Positions 21,201 to 31,420 of a DNA stretch of 40,815 nucleotides are shown here, in pieces (positions within the stretch are counted from its first letter, which is position 1; each line of letters starts with the position of its first letter). This stretch comes from Phoronis australis (taxonomy: Eukaryota > Phoronida > Phoronidae). Below the pieces are notes generated by a model that did not search any database, was not told the DNA's origin, and was given only the letters and a program-made list of their open reading frames with translations. A program made the position numbers and the translations under genes. Where the stretch lies: NCBI GenBank assembly GCA_002633005.1, contig NMRA01001066.1, positions 15,828 to 56,642 on the forward strand, written 5' to 3'.

Positions 21201-24200
21201 AATAATGTGGATAAATCAGAGGAGTGTGAGACCCCTGAGGTCCCTGTCAAGTCCTCACGGCAATTTTACGTTATGTTCTCATGTTATTTGTTGGTGCCTT
21301 ACATTTGTCATTTTTTTTCAATTGCATTAAAAGGATACAAAACCTTGATTTGCCCCATTAACAGGTATCTAAAGGACTTTCCCGCCAAACTCTCTGTAAC
21401 TCTCGACAACCCTCAAAAAGTAGGGAGAAGAATTGAAAACTACTTATAAGTCTACAAAACGGGTTAACATGACATACACTGTTAGCGAATTACTAGTCTG
21501 CAACTGTTAGCAAAATCCATCCATCAAGAGCCATAATAGCCAATTGCAATCCGTGACACAGAGAGTAACTATGAGTTTTTAGTTGAATCCTGCCTTTGAT
21601 GCCACTGATGCATTTAGCAGGTGACAGAACGAGGATTGGTTGAAATCATCAAAATGGGGTTTAGTATCCTTTAACTGTTAGTATTTGACCATCCAATGCC
21701 AGCGAAGTTGTGCCTTGGTTGCAATTCCGACAACAGAAGCTTGAACTTGAAATGTATCCGTGAATGCAATATTTTCCAACAAGATATCACAGAATCATCC
21801 CGGTCTAAAGCGAAGACAATTAGTGTAACAATGCCTTTTTTTATCCCCAGGACAAAGGCGATTTCTATCTGGGACTGTCCAAAGTGACATGCTGTCTGGT
21901 TTAAAACAACAATTAATATGTTAAATGTTCATAAACTGCTGTGTCCTTTACCTAATGTGGCAAATTTGAGATATCTTCTTTTTGTCAACATGGCTGCCAC
22001 TGAACTCCACATTTGGGTCAAAGGGTCGTAATGTTCCACACTGCTAAGGCATGAGGCGCCATCGTAACCTCCTCCAGCGTACACCATATCATTCCACACC
22101 GTGACACCTGGAATTGATCAACATACACAATACAATACAATACAATACGATTTTGTTTAAACAGACCATCACATTGGCTACCTCATCTAATTGGGACAGT
22201 CAAAATTCTTGAGAACACCACAAGTCATCGTTTAATGGACGAAATGCGATTTCATGTCCATACACATTAAGGTGACAGGTGGTGAAGATAACGTTAGAAA
22301 CTCGGACTAGTTTTAGAGAATCACATTATGTTGTTAAAGATTTGTACAATTCCCACTGCTGTCAAGGGGTCTGTCCGACTGTCTTTTAAGAAATCTGACC
22401 TAATATCCCATTCTATGTAGTACAACAATACCACTGTGACATTAGAGATGGCTCCAATGCAATAAAACATTTGGCAAAAATAAATTGACATACTGCAGAC
22501 TATAACTGCTGACTTTCCAAAATGTCTGGCTTTTGAACCTGAAATCCTCGTAGAAATACTTTAAAAGTTAAGAGAAAACTATATGCATTAGGTTTCCATT
22601 GATGAATGGCTGTATTAACTCTTTGAACAGTGGTAGATAAATGGTGTGCAAGTTGTGATGCCGGGTGATAGAGCATAGGAGTCTGGACCAGACTTAATTT
22701 AGAAACCATTGCTGTCTGGAGTTGAAACCAAATGGGAGGTTCTCGTAACAAAAGTTGCCAAACAAATGAAGAAAATTGTTTTCATTTTTTCGTTCTTTAA
22801 GAGAACTAGCCAACTCTGAGTGAAAATATCATCGTCCAGTTTAAAGTCATTGAAATAACAAAGATTGCATTGCGTACACTTTGTGCTATGAAATGAATGA
22901 AACCATTGAAATTCGAGAAGCTGCAACTATAATGAAAAAAACATGGAGGAGCAAGATAATTGGATTTTTTTCCAAAAGGCATCTAAAAAATTGTTTGCAA
23001 CAACAGAAAACGTTAGGACATTGCAATTACACACTGATGACAAGTTAGCATTCTGAAGTTTGACCAGCAGTTGCTTATTCATGATCTAACGAAAGTGGTG
23101 TCATTAAATTTTATCCCTTTCTCTTGAGGAACATGTGCCAAAATCAACTGTTTGTCCACACACAGTCTCTCTGTTTAGTGTGCTATAGCTACACTTTGAA
23201 TTTTTCCAGAAAACAAGGTAATATGAAAACGAGCGGGAAGCTAGGTGTGCAGGTAAAGAACAAACTTGTTCCTATGCAAACAGAAAATCACAGGGTCTTA
23301 ATTATCTAAGCTGCACGGGCCTACAATCATTTTAAGGTGCAGAAAATGTGACTAATGGTATACTGGTCTATGACAGGCTGGAAGCAGTCTTCTGCTATTC
23401 ACAGAAAAACTTGAAAAGTTTATTATACAAGTTTAAGGCAACAAATAAATCTGCAACGGTACACAATCCATGCTAAAATAATTCTTAAACTTCTGTCTCA
23501 CAAGTGATTCATAATAGTTAGATAACGATGGAATGACATGCCACTGCAAGTCTTAGTCCAAGTCTACTGACCCCCCATGACCCGTTGACCATACCGACCT
23601 AAACAGCTGCGCTTGGTTCCCATAGGGGCAATCCTTGTCCACTTGTTTTCCTGTGGATTGTAACACTCCGCTGATGAAAGATCTGTGGCGCCATCATACC
23701 TAAATTATCGACAATCCATTAAACAATTACCACCTCATTAGGATTAACTCTTATTGTTTCTCTTTTACATGCTAATCCAAATATTTTCATGGTGATCAGG
23801 TGACAACAAAATGCCGCCACTGGTGTCTCGTGGACATTCCAGGCTTGGCTATTCAAAACCAATATGGGGTAATAAAATAAATATTTTAGTTCTCAACCGG
23901 GTTAAGCTATGCTCACCTAAACAGGCCAACTGGAGAAGTTGTATGACTAAAAGAAGCGTTTGCGGATTGTGAGTGAACAGCACCCATGATTCATACGGGT
24001 TTGCAAAATTGTAATCCACAATGCGGACTAGTTAGCCTCTCCAAACCCAAAACGAAGAGCAAAGAGTGGCCAGCTGCCAAACTAACTGCATCATTCACTA
24101 CCTCACACCATCTCCGAGCTGTTCTATAAATGTCGAAAACAAAATGGTTGTGCACATTTTAATTACGATAGTCATTCAAAACATTTTAATTACCTCACAA

Positions 24201-27200
24201 GAATCTCATTCGAACTATTTTCGAAGTGCTTCCAACTGGAAGGAAGATCTCATCTCCTTGCAGAGAGAATTCATATTTATGACACGTACCCTCCAACAGC
24301 ATAAAGCTTTCTACCAATCGTACAAACGCCAGTGCGAGACCGTCTTGTTGTCATGGCAGCGATTTGCATCCAACTGTCAGTGGACGGATCGTAGCATTCA
24401 CAGTCACTGTGTATAGAAAACAAGCTTCCTCCACCTAGAAGGGTATTGAAGGAGATAGCACAGTCAGTCATCTTTACCCATTAGCAATCACTTGAGCGAT
24501 ATTTAGCAATTAATTTCTCAATATTTTTGAAAAATTAATTGCAATTCAAGAACTTCCAAAAATCCGGAAAGTTTAAAAAATACAAAATATACAGTGAATT
24601 CTTCAGAATTCATTCAATTTCATTAAAACACAACTATTATTGTAGCAGATCTTTTTCCTCACCTGCTCATTATGACTGAAAACTTTAAACAACATGAGGA
24701 GACAGTCACGTTTTTAATAAAATCTGTTTGAGCGAGGGTCTGCTCCCCAACGACTAAATCATTTAATGCTCAATTTAAATTTCCATGGCATCAGCTATGA
24801 TGACATATACCTAAACATTCACTTTAAATGCAAAGAATTTTCAGGCAACTATTATCGAAGAAAAGATCAAAATGCGTCTCTACATAAGGCACATTATCCC
24901 TCACTTTTGTGGTTTTTCTAGACATTAAAAGTTTCCATGGTTATTAAATGTACTATGATGAAATCGATGTTTTTTTGAAAAAAATATTTTTTCTAAAAAC
25001 CATCGAGTTCCTCGTGATATATTTTAATAACGCTAGAATATTTTGATAACCTATATTTCCTTACCGACGCAAAACAAGGCAGGCTTTAAAGACTTGGGTG
25101 TTCTCTGGCACGCCCTGTGTGATACTACTTGGTTGCGCTGTTCTGGGAGGAGCTGAAACGCCATGGCCTCGATCAACAGATCTTTGCACTGAGAGTTGTC
25201 ACACACCAGAGGCTCGGTGATGACGTTTTTCATGAGAAACTTACGGCTTAAAAGAGGCAGTCGTACATGAGACAGCAGCTGCAAGACACAAACATGTCCA
25301 AATTAAGGAGGATTTATATAACATTGAAGTTTCTGTCAAAAAGTTAGACAAAAGGAGCAGAATTCTACCAGGCATGATAGGGGAGCACAATTCAATATTA
25401 GAGAATAATGCCATGTAGTCTAATGGTTAGCAAGCCCCACGCTATAGGAGACAGCCTTAAAATATATTTAATTTGTGAGTGTTTTGACCTAGAAATTTTG
25501 TTTTTAAGTCTTCCACCTCATTCACAGGACAGCATATTTTTCAAAATGTAATAGTTCCCGCACTTAAAGCAGCTGCACTCCTTCACGTAATTTGCCTATA
25601 GCTTTGGCAAAAAATGGTTGAATATTAAAAATTAATAAGATCACGCACGGTGAAAAAAAACATTGTCTGAGGCAGTATAGCCTAGTGGGTTGAGTGCTTG
25701 CCCGATCCTATTCTCATGGTCGTGAGTCCACATCTCACTAACATTTGAGGTGAGAAATACGTGCTTTTAAAATTGACCAAATTAAAGCACGTAACTGAGC
25801 TGAGAAATATATGGAATGAAAAGAATTGAAACACACTTGAACAGTAGTTGGATGGCAGTGGAAATAACAACTATTACAGCAGTAAGTTGAAATCCATGCA
25901 AACAGCTGAAAAGCAGTTTGCATGACTGTGGACACAGGAAACTAGATCACAAGCTGGTCACATGAAGATCGGTAGATTGGCGGATCCATTGCTCACTTTA
26001 ATGGTAAGCATCTATCGGTAAACAGCTGATGTGCGCCCAGGGAACAATATCCAAGCGACCTGGATTGTTATATCCGACAAAGACGGAACAAAGAAAAACA
26101 ATAGTAGTGTCCCATAGGCGATACCCAAGCGAAGCGTTTACGCCCGTCGCATGGATGTTACAAGTTAAACAATACCTTGCCACCTCCATTTGACGTCATT
26201 TGGCATGGGTGTATACAGTCTATCCTACACTGTTGTGATTAAGCTACAGTCCAAAACAACTCTCAGAGATGGTTGCAATCCCAAAAATGTTTTGAGAAAG
26301 CATGTTTCTGAGTCATCCACTAATAAATGGAAATGCAAGTGACGAGAAAAATGATGAAATTTGGCATACTTCCATACATCACTTAAATGACTGATTGGAT
26401 TTGAAGGAAACTGCGTGGTACTAAATAAATACAATGTTTTACATGCTGTACTAGGAAATGCCATATCATTTTTAAAATGAAACTGAATAAAAAATTGATG
26501 ACTTTTTGATGATTATTTTAAACATAAGTCATGAAATTTATTATAGTGAAAAGATAAGATAAATCATAAAGAAAAATATACTTAAAAATGATACTGTTGA
26601 TTAGCTAATGTAACATGGTCACGTGATCAACGAACGGAACACTGGTTCAGTGTTCAAAATTAAAACACTTTCAATGATTGCGAAAAATACAATAATTTTA
26701 TAATAAAAGTACTTAAATTCTATACACCTTATTCACACTGTCGCCATTTGAAAAGTGAGCCTCTTTTTAGGTAATGTAGAGATAAAAATATTAACGAAGC
26801 ATGCAAAAAATCACACTTTGCATTGTGATTAGTGCAGATTGCATTGTTTTTAAAACCTAAAAAGAGGCTCCCTTTTAAAATGGAGACAGTGTGAATAAGG
26901 TCTATAATTACTTGTAGTTTTGATTTGGCTAAATGTGCAAACTCACTGATAGGAGACGGAAGACACCAGGAGTCAACCAGGAGTCAATATTTGCAACTGA
27001 TTCAAGTACTGCCCGCTTACCTCAGGAGCTATCTGCTTCCTGTTGTCAATGTCATATTTCAGCCATTTCATTGCACCGTTGTAAACCTGTTCCTCCGATG
27101 TAATACATAGATCCTCACTCTTCATCAGCTCAACAACCTGCAAGGACAATCGCCAACCACACGTCTATGCGATAAATTGCTTTTAAATCAAGAGATGCCA

Positions 27201-30010
27201 CAAACTTTCATATTGTGCAAAGAAGACATGAAATTTGATTGAGCTTGAAGACTGAAGCTGACATCGACCAGGGGTCTGTTCTACGAAAGTGACAGATTTG
27301 GTGTTACACTTTGACTTCGCAATTGCTGAATACAGGTTTAGCCCAAGTAATTAGGAGTGTATCACAGTATAGTTAATAATTTATAGAAGTTGCACTTTAG
27401 GTCAATTGAGATTTAATTGTTACAGGTCTGTAATAGTTACCAAACTTTAGCATAAAGAATTAGTACTGCAATCATAAGGAGCACAAAAAACTGATAAACT
27501 AAAAGTCTTTACAGCAGCCTAGGACTTCTTAATTTTGCAAGAAGTACAAAAGCTGATCGACACTCCATGGTTTTTTAGTGACCCCTGGTTTAATTTAAAT
27601 TATAGTAAGTAGATTTAGAAAAGGGATTTTTGTGTAGTGGCGTCATAATTGGCAGGCTGCGGGTTTAAGCTCACGTGGGCTCTTCTGGTTTTTTCTAATC
27701 AAGTTACCATTCAAGTGAGCTGAGTTGTGGTAAAGGTAAGATTTCCACAGATTAGAGGAAAATGGCAACTTAAATGTAAATTTCAAATCCATATCATATT
27801 TTACAAAACTCGAAGCCCAATTAATAATTATATCCAAAATCCAGTTCAAAGACTTCTTATGATAGCTTGATTTGAAGCTGAAAAGAAGTACTACAGCACT
27901 GGAAATTTGTAGTTTCAGAGTTCGCCAATTAGAGATGAACTTTCGAACCAAAAGTACTCTAACCTCAGACTCTGGAAGTTGAAGAAACTCTTCAGTATCA
28001 CAGACATCGACAAAGTTCTGCAGGGCATACTCCTTAGATAACTTGAGCAGTTCACCGCATGAGTGAGCATCGGCGAAGCTCTTGATTCCCAGGCAGTTGG
28101 TTGGGTGAAGCTGTTTCAGCAGGAAGTTGCAGCAAGCCTCGCGGACACTGTTCAACTGTAGCAAACTAGCTGCAGGCAGAAGAACCTATAGGGAAAAGAC
28201 AAACATTGAAGACTCATATAGACCACGATTTTTCTGAGCTTTCATGTAAAAGACAATTCACACGTCAACTTGTAATGGGATGAAATGAACATCCCACCAA
28301 CTGCCCGCTCTTATTGTCACCTCAGTACACCAAAATTAGACAAGTTGCTGATATTAGACCACTGTGCCAAAAACTGTATGACAGCAGTTGGCTTGCCTCA
28401 AATTTCAACAGCTGTTACGTAGGTCTAACTGGTACAAACGTTTTAGGTTGCAAAAAACATTTCTTGTCCAATTTTCAAAATCAGAAATTTAAAAATCTAT
28501 TGTCTGCCCTAATGTGTTTATGATAGGTTTAATTATCTTGAGAATAACATCAGCAGCCTGAGGTGATTGCAAAGTCTTTCATCAATGCCGGCCGATTCGG
28601 AGGTTTATGCAAACCTGTCAAGTTGCGCAATCTTGATCGGTGCGGGTGTCAACATAGAAATCCTTTCACTACGTGGAGTAACTTGATGAATGCATACTAT
28701 TCTTTGGCAGACACAAGGTATCTACCAGGCAACTCAAAAAGGGAAATACGTAGCTTTTCCAAAGCTGCCAATAGACATGCATCAACTAAATCAAAGTATT
28801 CTCTGTTTACAATGCCAGTTGGCCAGTATTTAAAAGCTAAGGTTTATAAGGCTTTCCAGTGAGCAGTTGTGTTGGTATGAGGTTTGCCCATCACTTACGG
28901 GACTTCTGAAAGCATAATTATTAAGGTCGTTTCACCCCAAGCTCATAACTTTAAATTGGAGGGCAACAAGCACAGAGGGGGGTGAGGTCATATTTTTGTG
29001 CCAAGCTAGCTCCCACAGACTGTACCCCCTTTCTGCTCATTATCACCTAGCTCCCAGAACCTTGTAACAATTCCAGAGCACCTAACCAACACCTCTACTC
29101 TAAGTTTCATAACTGTTCTACACGCCACGGTCAAATTCACAGTCACACTTCACAACAAGACAAGCTAATAGCCAGTTTTGTGAAGTAGCCTCTTGACAAC
29201 AAATTGAAATAAACAATATACTTTTTTACGTTTAAAGCTTAATGACAGTGAATACTGAATTGAAAACGAATACCTGGACATTAGTTTCACTGATTGTGAT
29301 CTCAGCTCTGTATGCAAAATCCACCAAAAGCTCAAGGGCGTATCCATCTATATTGGGAAAGATCACCTCGCTGGAGTATCTCTCTAACATTTCATCTGAA
29401 ATACAAGATCATAATTGCCATATGATTTAAACATGCAGAAGTCGGCAAAACTAGTACTTGATGCTTAAACCAACTGTTGAGCAAGAGAAACACAGAATGT
29501 TAAAATATGCTCATGGCCGCAACACAAAGAGTGCTTCCAGGGGTGTTTATTAGAATCATAAAAGTGGCCACTGGACGGCGGAGAATATGTCGAGGCTGTT
29601 AGAAAAAGGGAAGGCTTTGTCATCTCCCAAACAGAAATTAATCTATAAGCTTCTAAAATTTCATGAAAATAAGTCAGGGAACTCCTGAGATCACTTCAGA
29701 TTTACTTTGCTAGTCTTAAGATGTAACCCTAAAGGTGAACAGTCAAAAGCAGGGCATCAGTTCTCAGAGATTGTACATACTTGTAAACATGGCATGGAAA
29801 TATGGACTGCATGACGATAGTACTGCCTTGTGGGCTGGCACTCGCTTTTCTCCGACTATGAGGTCAATGTCACACAGCTCTCCCGAGGTTCTCATCAGCT
29901 GAAATCTGCTGAAGGCTTGAGCCATGTGTTTAGAAGCATGGTGCACTATATAGTCACACTTTTTGTTCTCCTCAGCCATTGTGAAGTCAAACTACACCCA
30001 AGGCATTACC
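18016..30010 (-). CDS. KLHL17: kelch-like protein 17 (actinfilin) ortholog, complete coding region, 11 exons
   Basis: CDS is join(18016..18232, 18561..18742, 20589..20662, 21952..22107, 23599..23699, 24290..24434, 25065..25278, 27021..27137, 27964..28185, 29274..29395, 29781..29979), complement: 582 aa. BTB spans about residues 25-135, BACK about 140-245, six kelch blades about 290-570. KLHL17-type hallmarks are [40 protein letters not shown] and [17 protein letters not shown]. The family serves as CUL3 ubiquitin-ligase adaptors; mammalian actinfilin binds F-actin and targets kainate-receptor subunit GluK2. Cytoplasmic action and CUL3 binding here are inferred. The ATG at 29979 has good context (ACAATGG) and an in-frame TAG 12 nt upstream. 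The protein lacks the long Pro-rich N-terminus of the vertebrate form. All introns are GT-AG, phases 1,0,0,0,1,2,1,1,0,2. Confidence 0.92.
18561..18742 (-). CDS. KLHL17: KLHL17 kelch exon, end of blade 4 and blade 5
   Basis: Residues 451-510 plus two bases: [40 protein letters not shown] and [12 protein letters not shown]. Acceptor TTTTTAG|AC, donor GGAG|GTAAGT. Confidence 0.93.
19413..19472. repeat. (CA)n microsatellite with CG interruptions, intron 9
   Basis: About 60 bp of CA dinucleotides, interrupted by ATTCATG and several GCACG steps, with a pure CA run at about 19453-19472. It lies in the KLHL17 intron between 18743 and 20588 and is likely polymorphic. Confidence 0.95.
20589..20662 (-). 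CDS. KLHL17: KLHL17 kelch exon, blade 4 (74 nt)
   Basis: Residues 426-450: [20 protein letters not shown] then KFDPE. It completes to FDPETNKW with the next exon. Acceptor TCTTTTAG|AT, donor CTGAA|GTGAGT. Confidence 0.92.
21020..21061. repeat. 15-bp inverted repeat (hairpin) in KLHL17 intron 8
   Basis: AGACCGTCCGGAGTT (21020-21034) and AACTCGGGACGGTCT (21047-21061) pair at 14 of 15 positions around a 12-nt loop. It is GC-rich compared with the intron. CCACAGTTCAACTGTG follows at 21077-21092. It could be a foldback element or a structured RNA segment. Confidence 0.75.
21952..22107 (-). CDS. KLHL17: KLHL17 kelch exon, blade 3
   Basis: Residues 374-425 plus one base: [26 protein letters not shown], and [13 protein letters not shown]. 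The AGGGYDG form has an extra glycine compared with the family's usual GGYDG. Acceptor AATTCCAG|GT, donor TTAG|GTAAAG. Confidence 0.92.
22126..22149. repeat. short (ACAAT)n repeat, intron 7
   Basis: Four to five units of ACAAT just upstream of the exon at 22107, on the intron side. Confidence 0.85.
23599..23699 (-). CDS. KLHL17: KLHL17 kelch exon, blade 2
   Basis: Residues 340-373 plus one base: [20 protein letters not shown] followed by [14 protein letters not shown]. Acceptor AATTTAG|GT. The frame requires the donor TTTAG|GTCGGT; a GTATGG four bases further matches the consensus better but breaks the frame. Confidence 0.9.
24290..24434 (-). CDS. KLHL17: KLHL17 kelch exon, blade 1 and start of blade 2
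   Basis: Residues 292-339 plus two bases. It carries [20 protein letters not shown], the tryptophan of blade 1, [10 protein letters not shown] and KLYAVGG. The GGGSLF insertion between the glycine doublet and the acidic segment is characteristic of KLHL17. Acceptor CCTTCTAG|GT, donor GGAGG|GTACGT. Confidence 0.93.
25065..25278 (-). CDS. KLHL17: KLHL17 exon: end of BACK and linker to kelch domain
   Basis: Residues 221-291 plus one base. [34 protein letters not shown] and the first kelch strand ALFCVG are present. Acceptor GTCTTGCAG|CT, donor CGTCG|GTAAGG. Confidence 0.93.
25671..25750 (+). mobile_element. tRNA-derived SINE head in KLHL17 intron 4
   Basis: GGCAGTATAGCCTAGTGGGT carries an A box (TAGCCTAGTGG). 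A B-box arm GTGAG-TCCACAT-CTCAC (25732-25748) gives a perfect 5-bp T-stem with a 7-nt loop. The acceptor and anticodon arms are not intact, so it is not a tRNA gene. The 3' boundary is not visible. It lies antisense to KLHL17. Confidence 0.65.
26725..26902. mobile_element. 178-bp MITE with 48-bp terminal inverted repeats, KLHL17 intron 4
   Basis: The left arm 26725-26772 and the reverse complement of the right arm 26855-26902 agree at 44 of 48 positions, with shared start ACCTTATTCACACTGTC and shared inner end GCCTCTTTTTAGGT. TATA lies directly outside both ends (26721-26724, 26903-26906), consistent with a TA or TATA target duplication. The interior holds a small hairpin around AATCACACTTTGCATTGTGATT. 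It is non-coding and ends 118 bp from the KLHL17 exon at 27021. Confidence 0.9.
27021..27137 (-). CDS. KLHL17: KLHL17 BACK exon
   Basis: Residues 182-220: [20 protein letters not shown], then [19 protein letters not shown]. Typical BACK motif with the ..EE.V..A...W.KYD signature. Acceptor CCTTGCAG|GT, donor CTGAG|GTAAGC. It was too short to stand out as an open frame. Confidence 0.92.
27964..28185 (-). CDS. KLHL17: KLHL17 exon: end of BTB and start of BACK
   Basis: Residues 108-181, with [32 protein letters not shown] and [16 protein letters not shown]. Acceptor TTCCCTATAG|GT, donor CTGAG|GTTAGA. The open frame runs on into the intron, but homology stops at the donor. The helices after the BTB form the CUL3-binding 3-box and BACK domain. 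Confidence 0.93.
29274..29395 (-). CDS. KLHL17: KLHL17 BTB exon, second part
   Basis: Residues 67-107, from [20 protein letters not shown] to SETNVQ. Acceptor TGTATTTCAG|AT, donor CCAG|GTATTC. It joins the previous exon to give HAMFTNEM, the usual BTB sequence. Confidence 0.92.
29781..30010 (-). CDS. KLHL17: KLHL17 exon with start codon: 5' leader end and first half of BTB
   Basis: Codes residues 1-66 plus one base. The BTB core [20 protein letters not shown] and [12 protein letters not shown] are clear. The donor is ACAA|GTATGT. The upstream edge is set by an acceptor GATATTTCAG|GG at 30012-30011, so the leader is probably spliced. The 31-nt leader holds a four-codon upstream ORF, ATGCCTTGGGTGTAG, which could dampen translation. 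Confidence 0.88.
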
Positions 30011-30012
30011 CT
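29980..30012 (-). promoter_or_regulatory. KLHL17 5' leader: splice acceptor and short upstream ORF
   Basis: AG at 30012-30011 follows CACTTGATATTTC. The leader contains ATGCCTTGGGTGTAG, a complete four-codon upstream ORF ending 12 nt before the main ATG. Either this acceptor is used, or the start lies in a longer unspliced leader. Confidence 0.55.
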
Positions 30013-31310
30013 GAAATATCAAGTGACTTGGCCTTAGTTGTTAGTGGTAAGCCCCATTCCCTACCATAAAATATTGTACAGTTCAGGTGAAATCTCTTAA
30101 ATTTTGGGACACCAAATTTGAAACCAAAATTCAATTTTCTTGACTCTGGAAACAGGAAAACGGGCATTTTTGGCATACACGGTATTTCTCAACTATGTGA
30201 CACTGTGTTTTGTATCAACAATATGAAAATTTAAAGACTTGGCAGCCAATACAATTGTACAAATTAGTTGCGGATGTAGCATTTTCATGGGTCGCTATAT
30301 TATGCAGCATTTAAGTGAATGATTTTTTAAAAATGCCGTTCGTTGATTGACATTTTGAATGTTCTTGTGCTACGCCTATTTCAAATATTCAATTAAAAGC
30401 TCCAATCTTGTGTAAAGTAATTATTTTAATTTTCACTGTCCCAAAAGTCCAAACTTTTTAATGTAAACAGTTTAGCCAACCTGATCCCCATGGTAGTTTG
30501 ATAGATTGTTTTAGAAGTTGTAAGAACAACTTGCAGCTATTTTATGAAGTGACGTAACTTGTTGTTTGCGAAGCTGTAACTTCTCCAAGAACATTTATTT
30601 AACAGGTATCACAAAGATAACAGAGCAGGGAAGCTATCAACATGGAGGCAATATCATCTTGGTCTCTGAATTCACTTAAATATCTTCAAAACTATAGATT
30701 TTAATTCGGTAAAAGTACATATACATATACAAGATTCGTCGAAAACACAACTAAAAACTTAATGAAAGTTGTGTTAAGGAAGGGTTGCTACAAAACTGTA
30801 CTGATACATATAGGTAAAAAAGCCTGTAGAACTTTGCCAATCTTCCTTTAACTGGGTCACATGGACATGTCTGTCAAGTAAAATTTAGCAAAAACAGGTA
30901 CAATATTTGATAGCAAAACCTAGGTATTTAAGAACAAGATCAAAGTTAATTTGACATAAAATGTTCAAGGTAGATCTCAAAACAATATGAACGTTTTCTA
31001 AAACATCATTTCGAATTATGAAATGTAAAGTTAATTTTTCTCATGAAAATCATAAAATCACTATTTTTGTAATAGCCCCTTATGCAAAAGTAGAACATTT
31101 TAAAAACAAATTTTAATATCTGTTTGGAGAATAGAACATCAATCCCTTCAGACATTTCCGAAACATGATATTCCAATTTTAACCAAATTTGGACAGTTTT
31201 GTAGGGTGCTAACCTTAAGCACAACAGAACAATGCCATTCAAAAGTAACTTTTTTGATAATTTGGGGTCAGGTCAAATAGGGGTGCAGACATGTATAACC
31301 CAATAGTCCA

Positions 31311-31420
31311 TAGGGTGATGATAGGGAAAGCTGCCCACAAATGTAAGTAACTAAGGCTGCTTAGGGTGATGATAGGGAAAGCTGCCCACAAATCTAAGTA
31401 CAGTGTAACTAAGGCTGCTT
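31311..31420 (+). repeat. tandem duplication of a ~51-bp unit
   Basis: TAGGGTGATGATAGGGAAAG...CTAAGGCTGCT occurs at 31311-31361 and again at 31362-31420. The second copy has an extra CAGTGTAA and one substitution (AATGTAAG against AATCTAAG). The high identity indicates a recent duplication. Confidence 0.95.

Noticed and set aside
23590-23598. Alternative donor GTATGG after the KLHL17 exon at 23599
   Set aside because: It would add 4 nt and break the frame with the exon at 22107, while the upstream GTCGGT donor keeps it.
25405-25450. TAGTCTAATGGTTAGC, an A-box-like sequence
   Set aside because: No B box at the expected distance and no tRNA fold.
28563-28862. Plus-strand open frame beginning [14 protein letters not shown], reminiscent of the end of pogo/Tigger-type transposases
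   Set aside because: The resemblance covers about 15 residues only; the following 80 residues do not fit, and a stop lies just upstream. A profile search would settle it.
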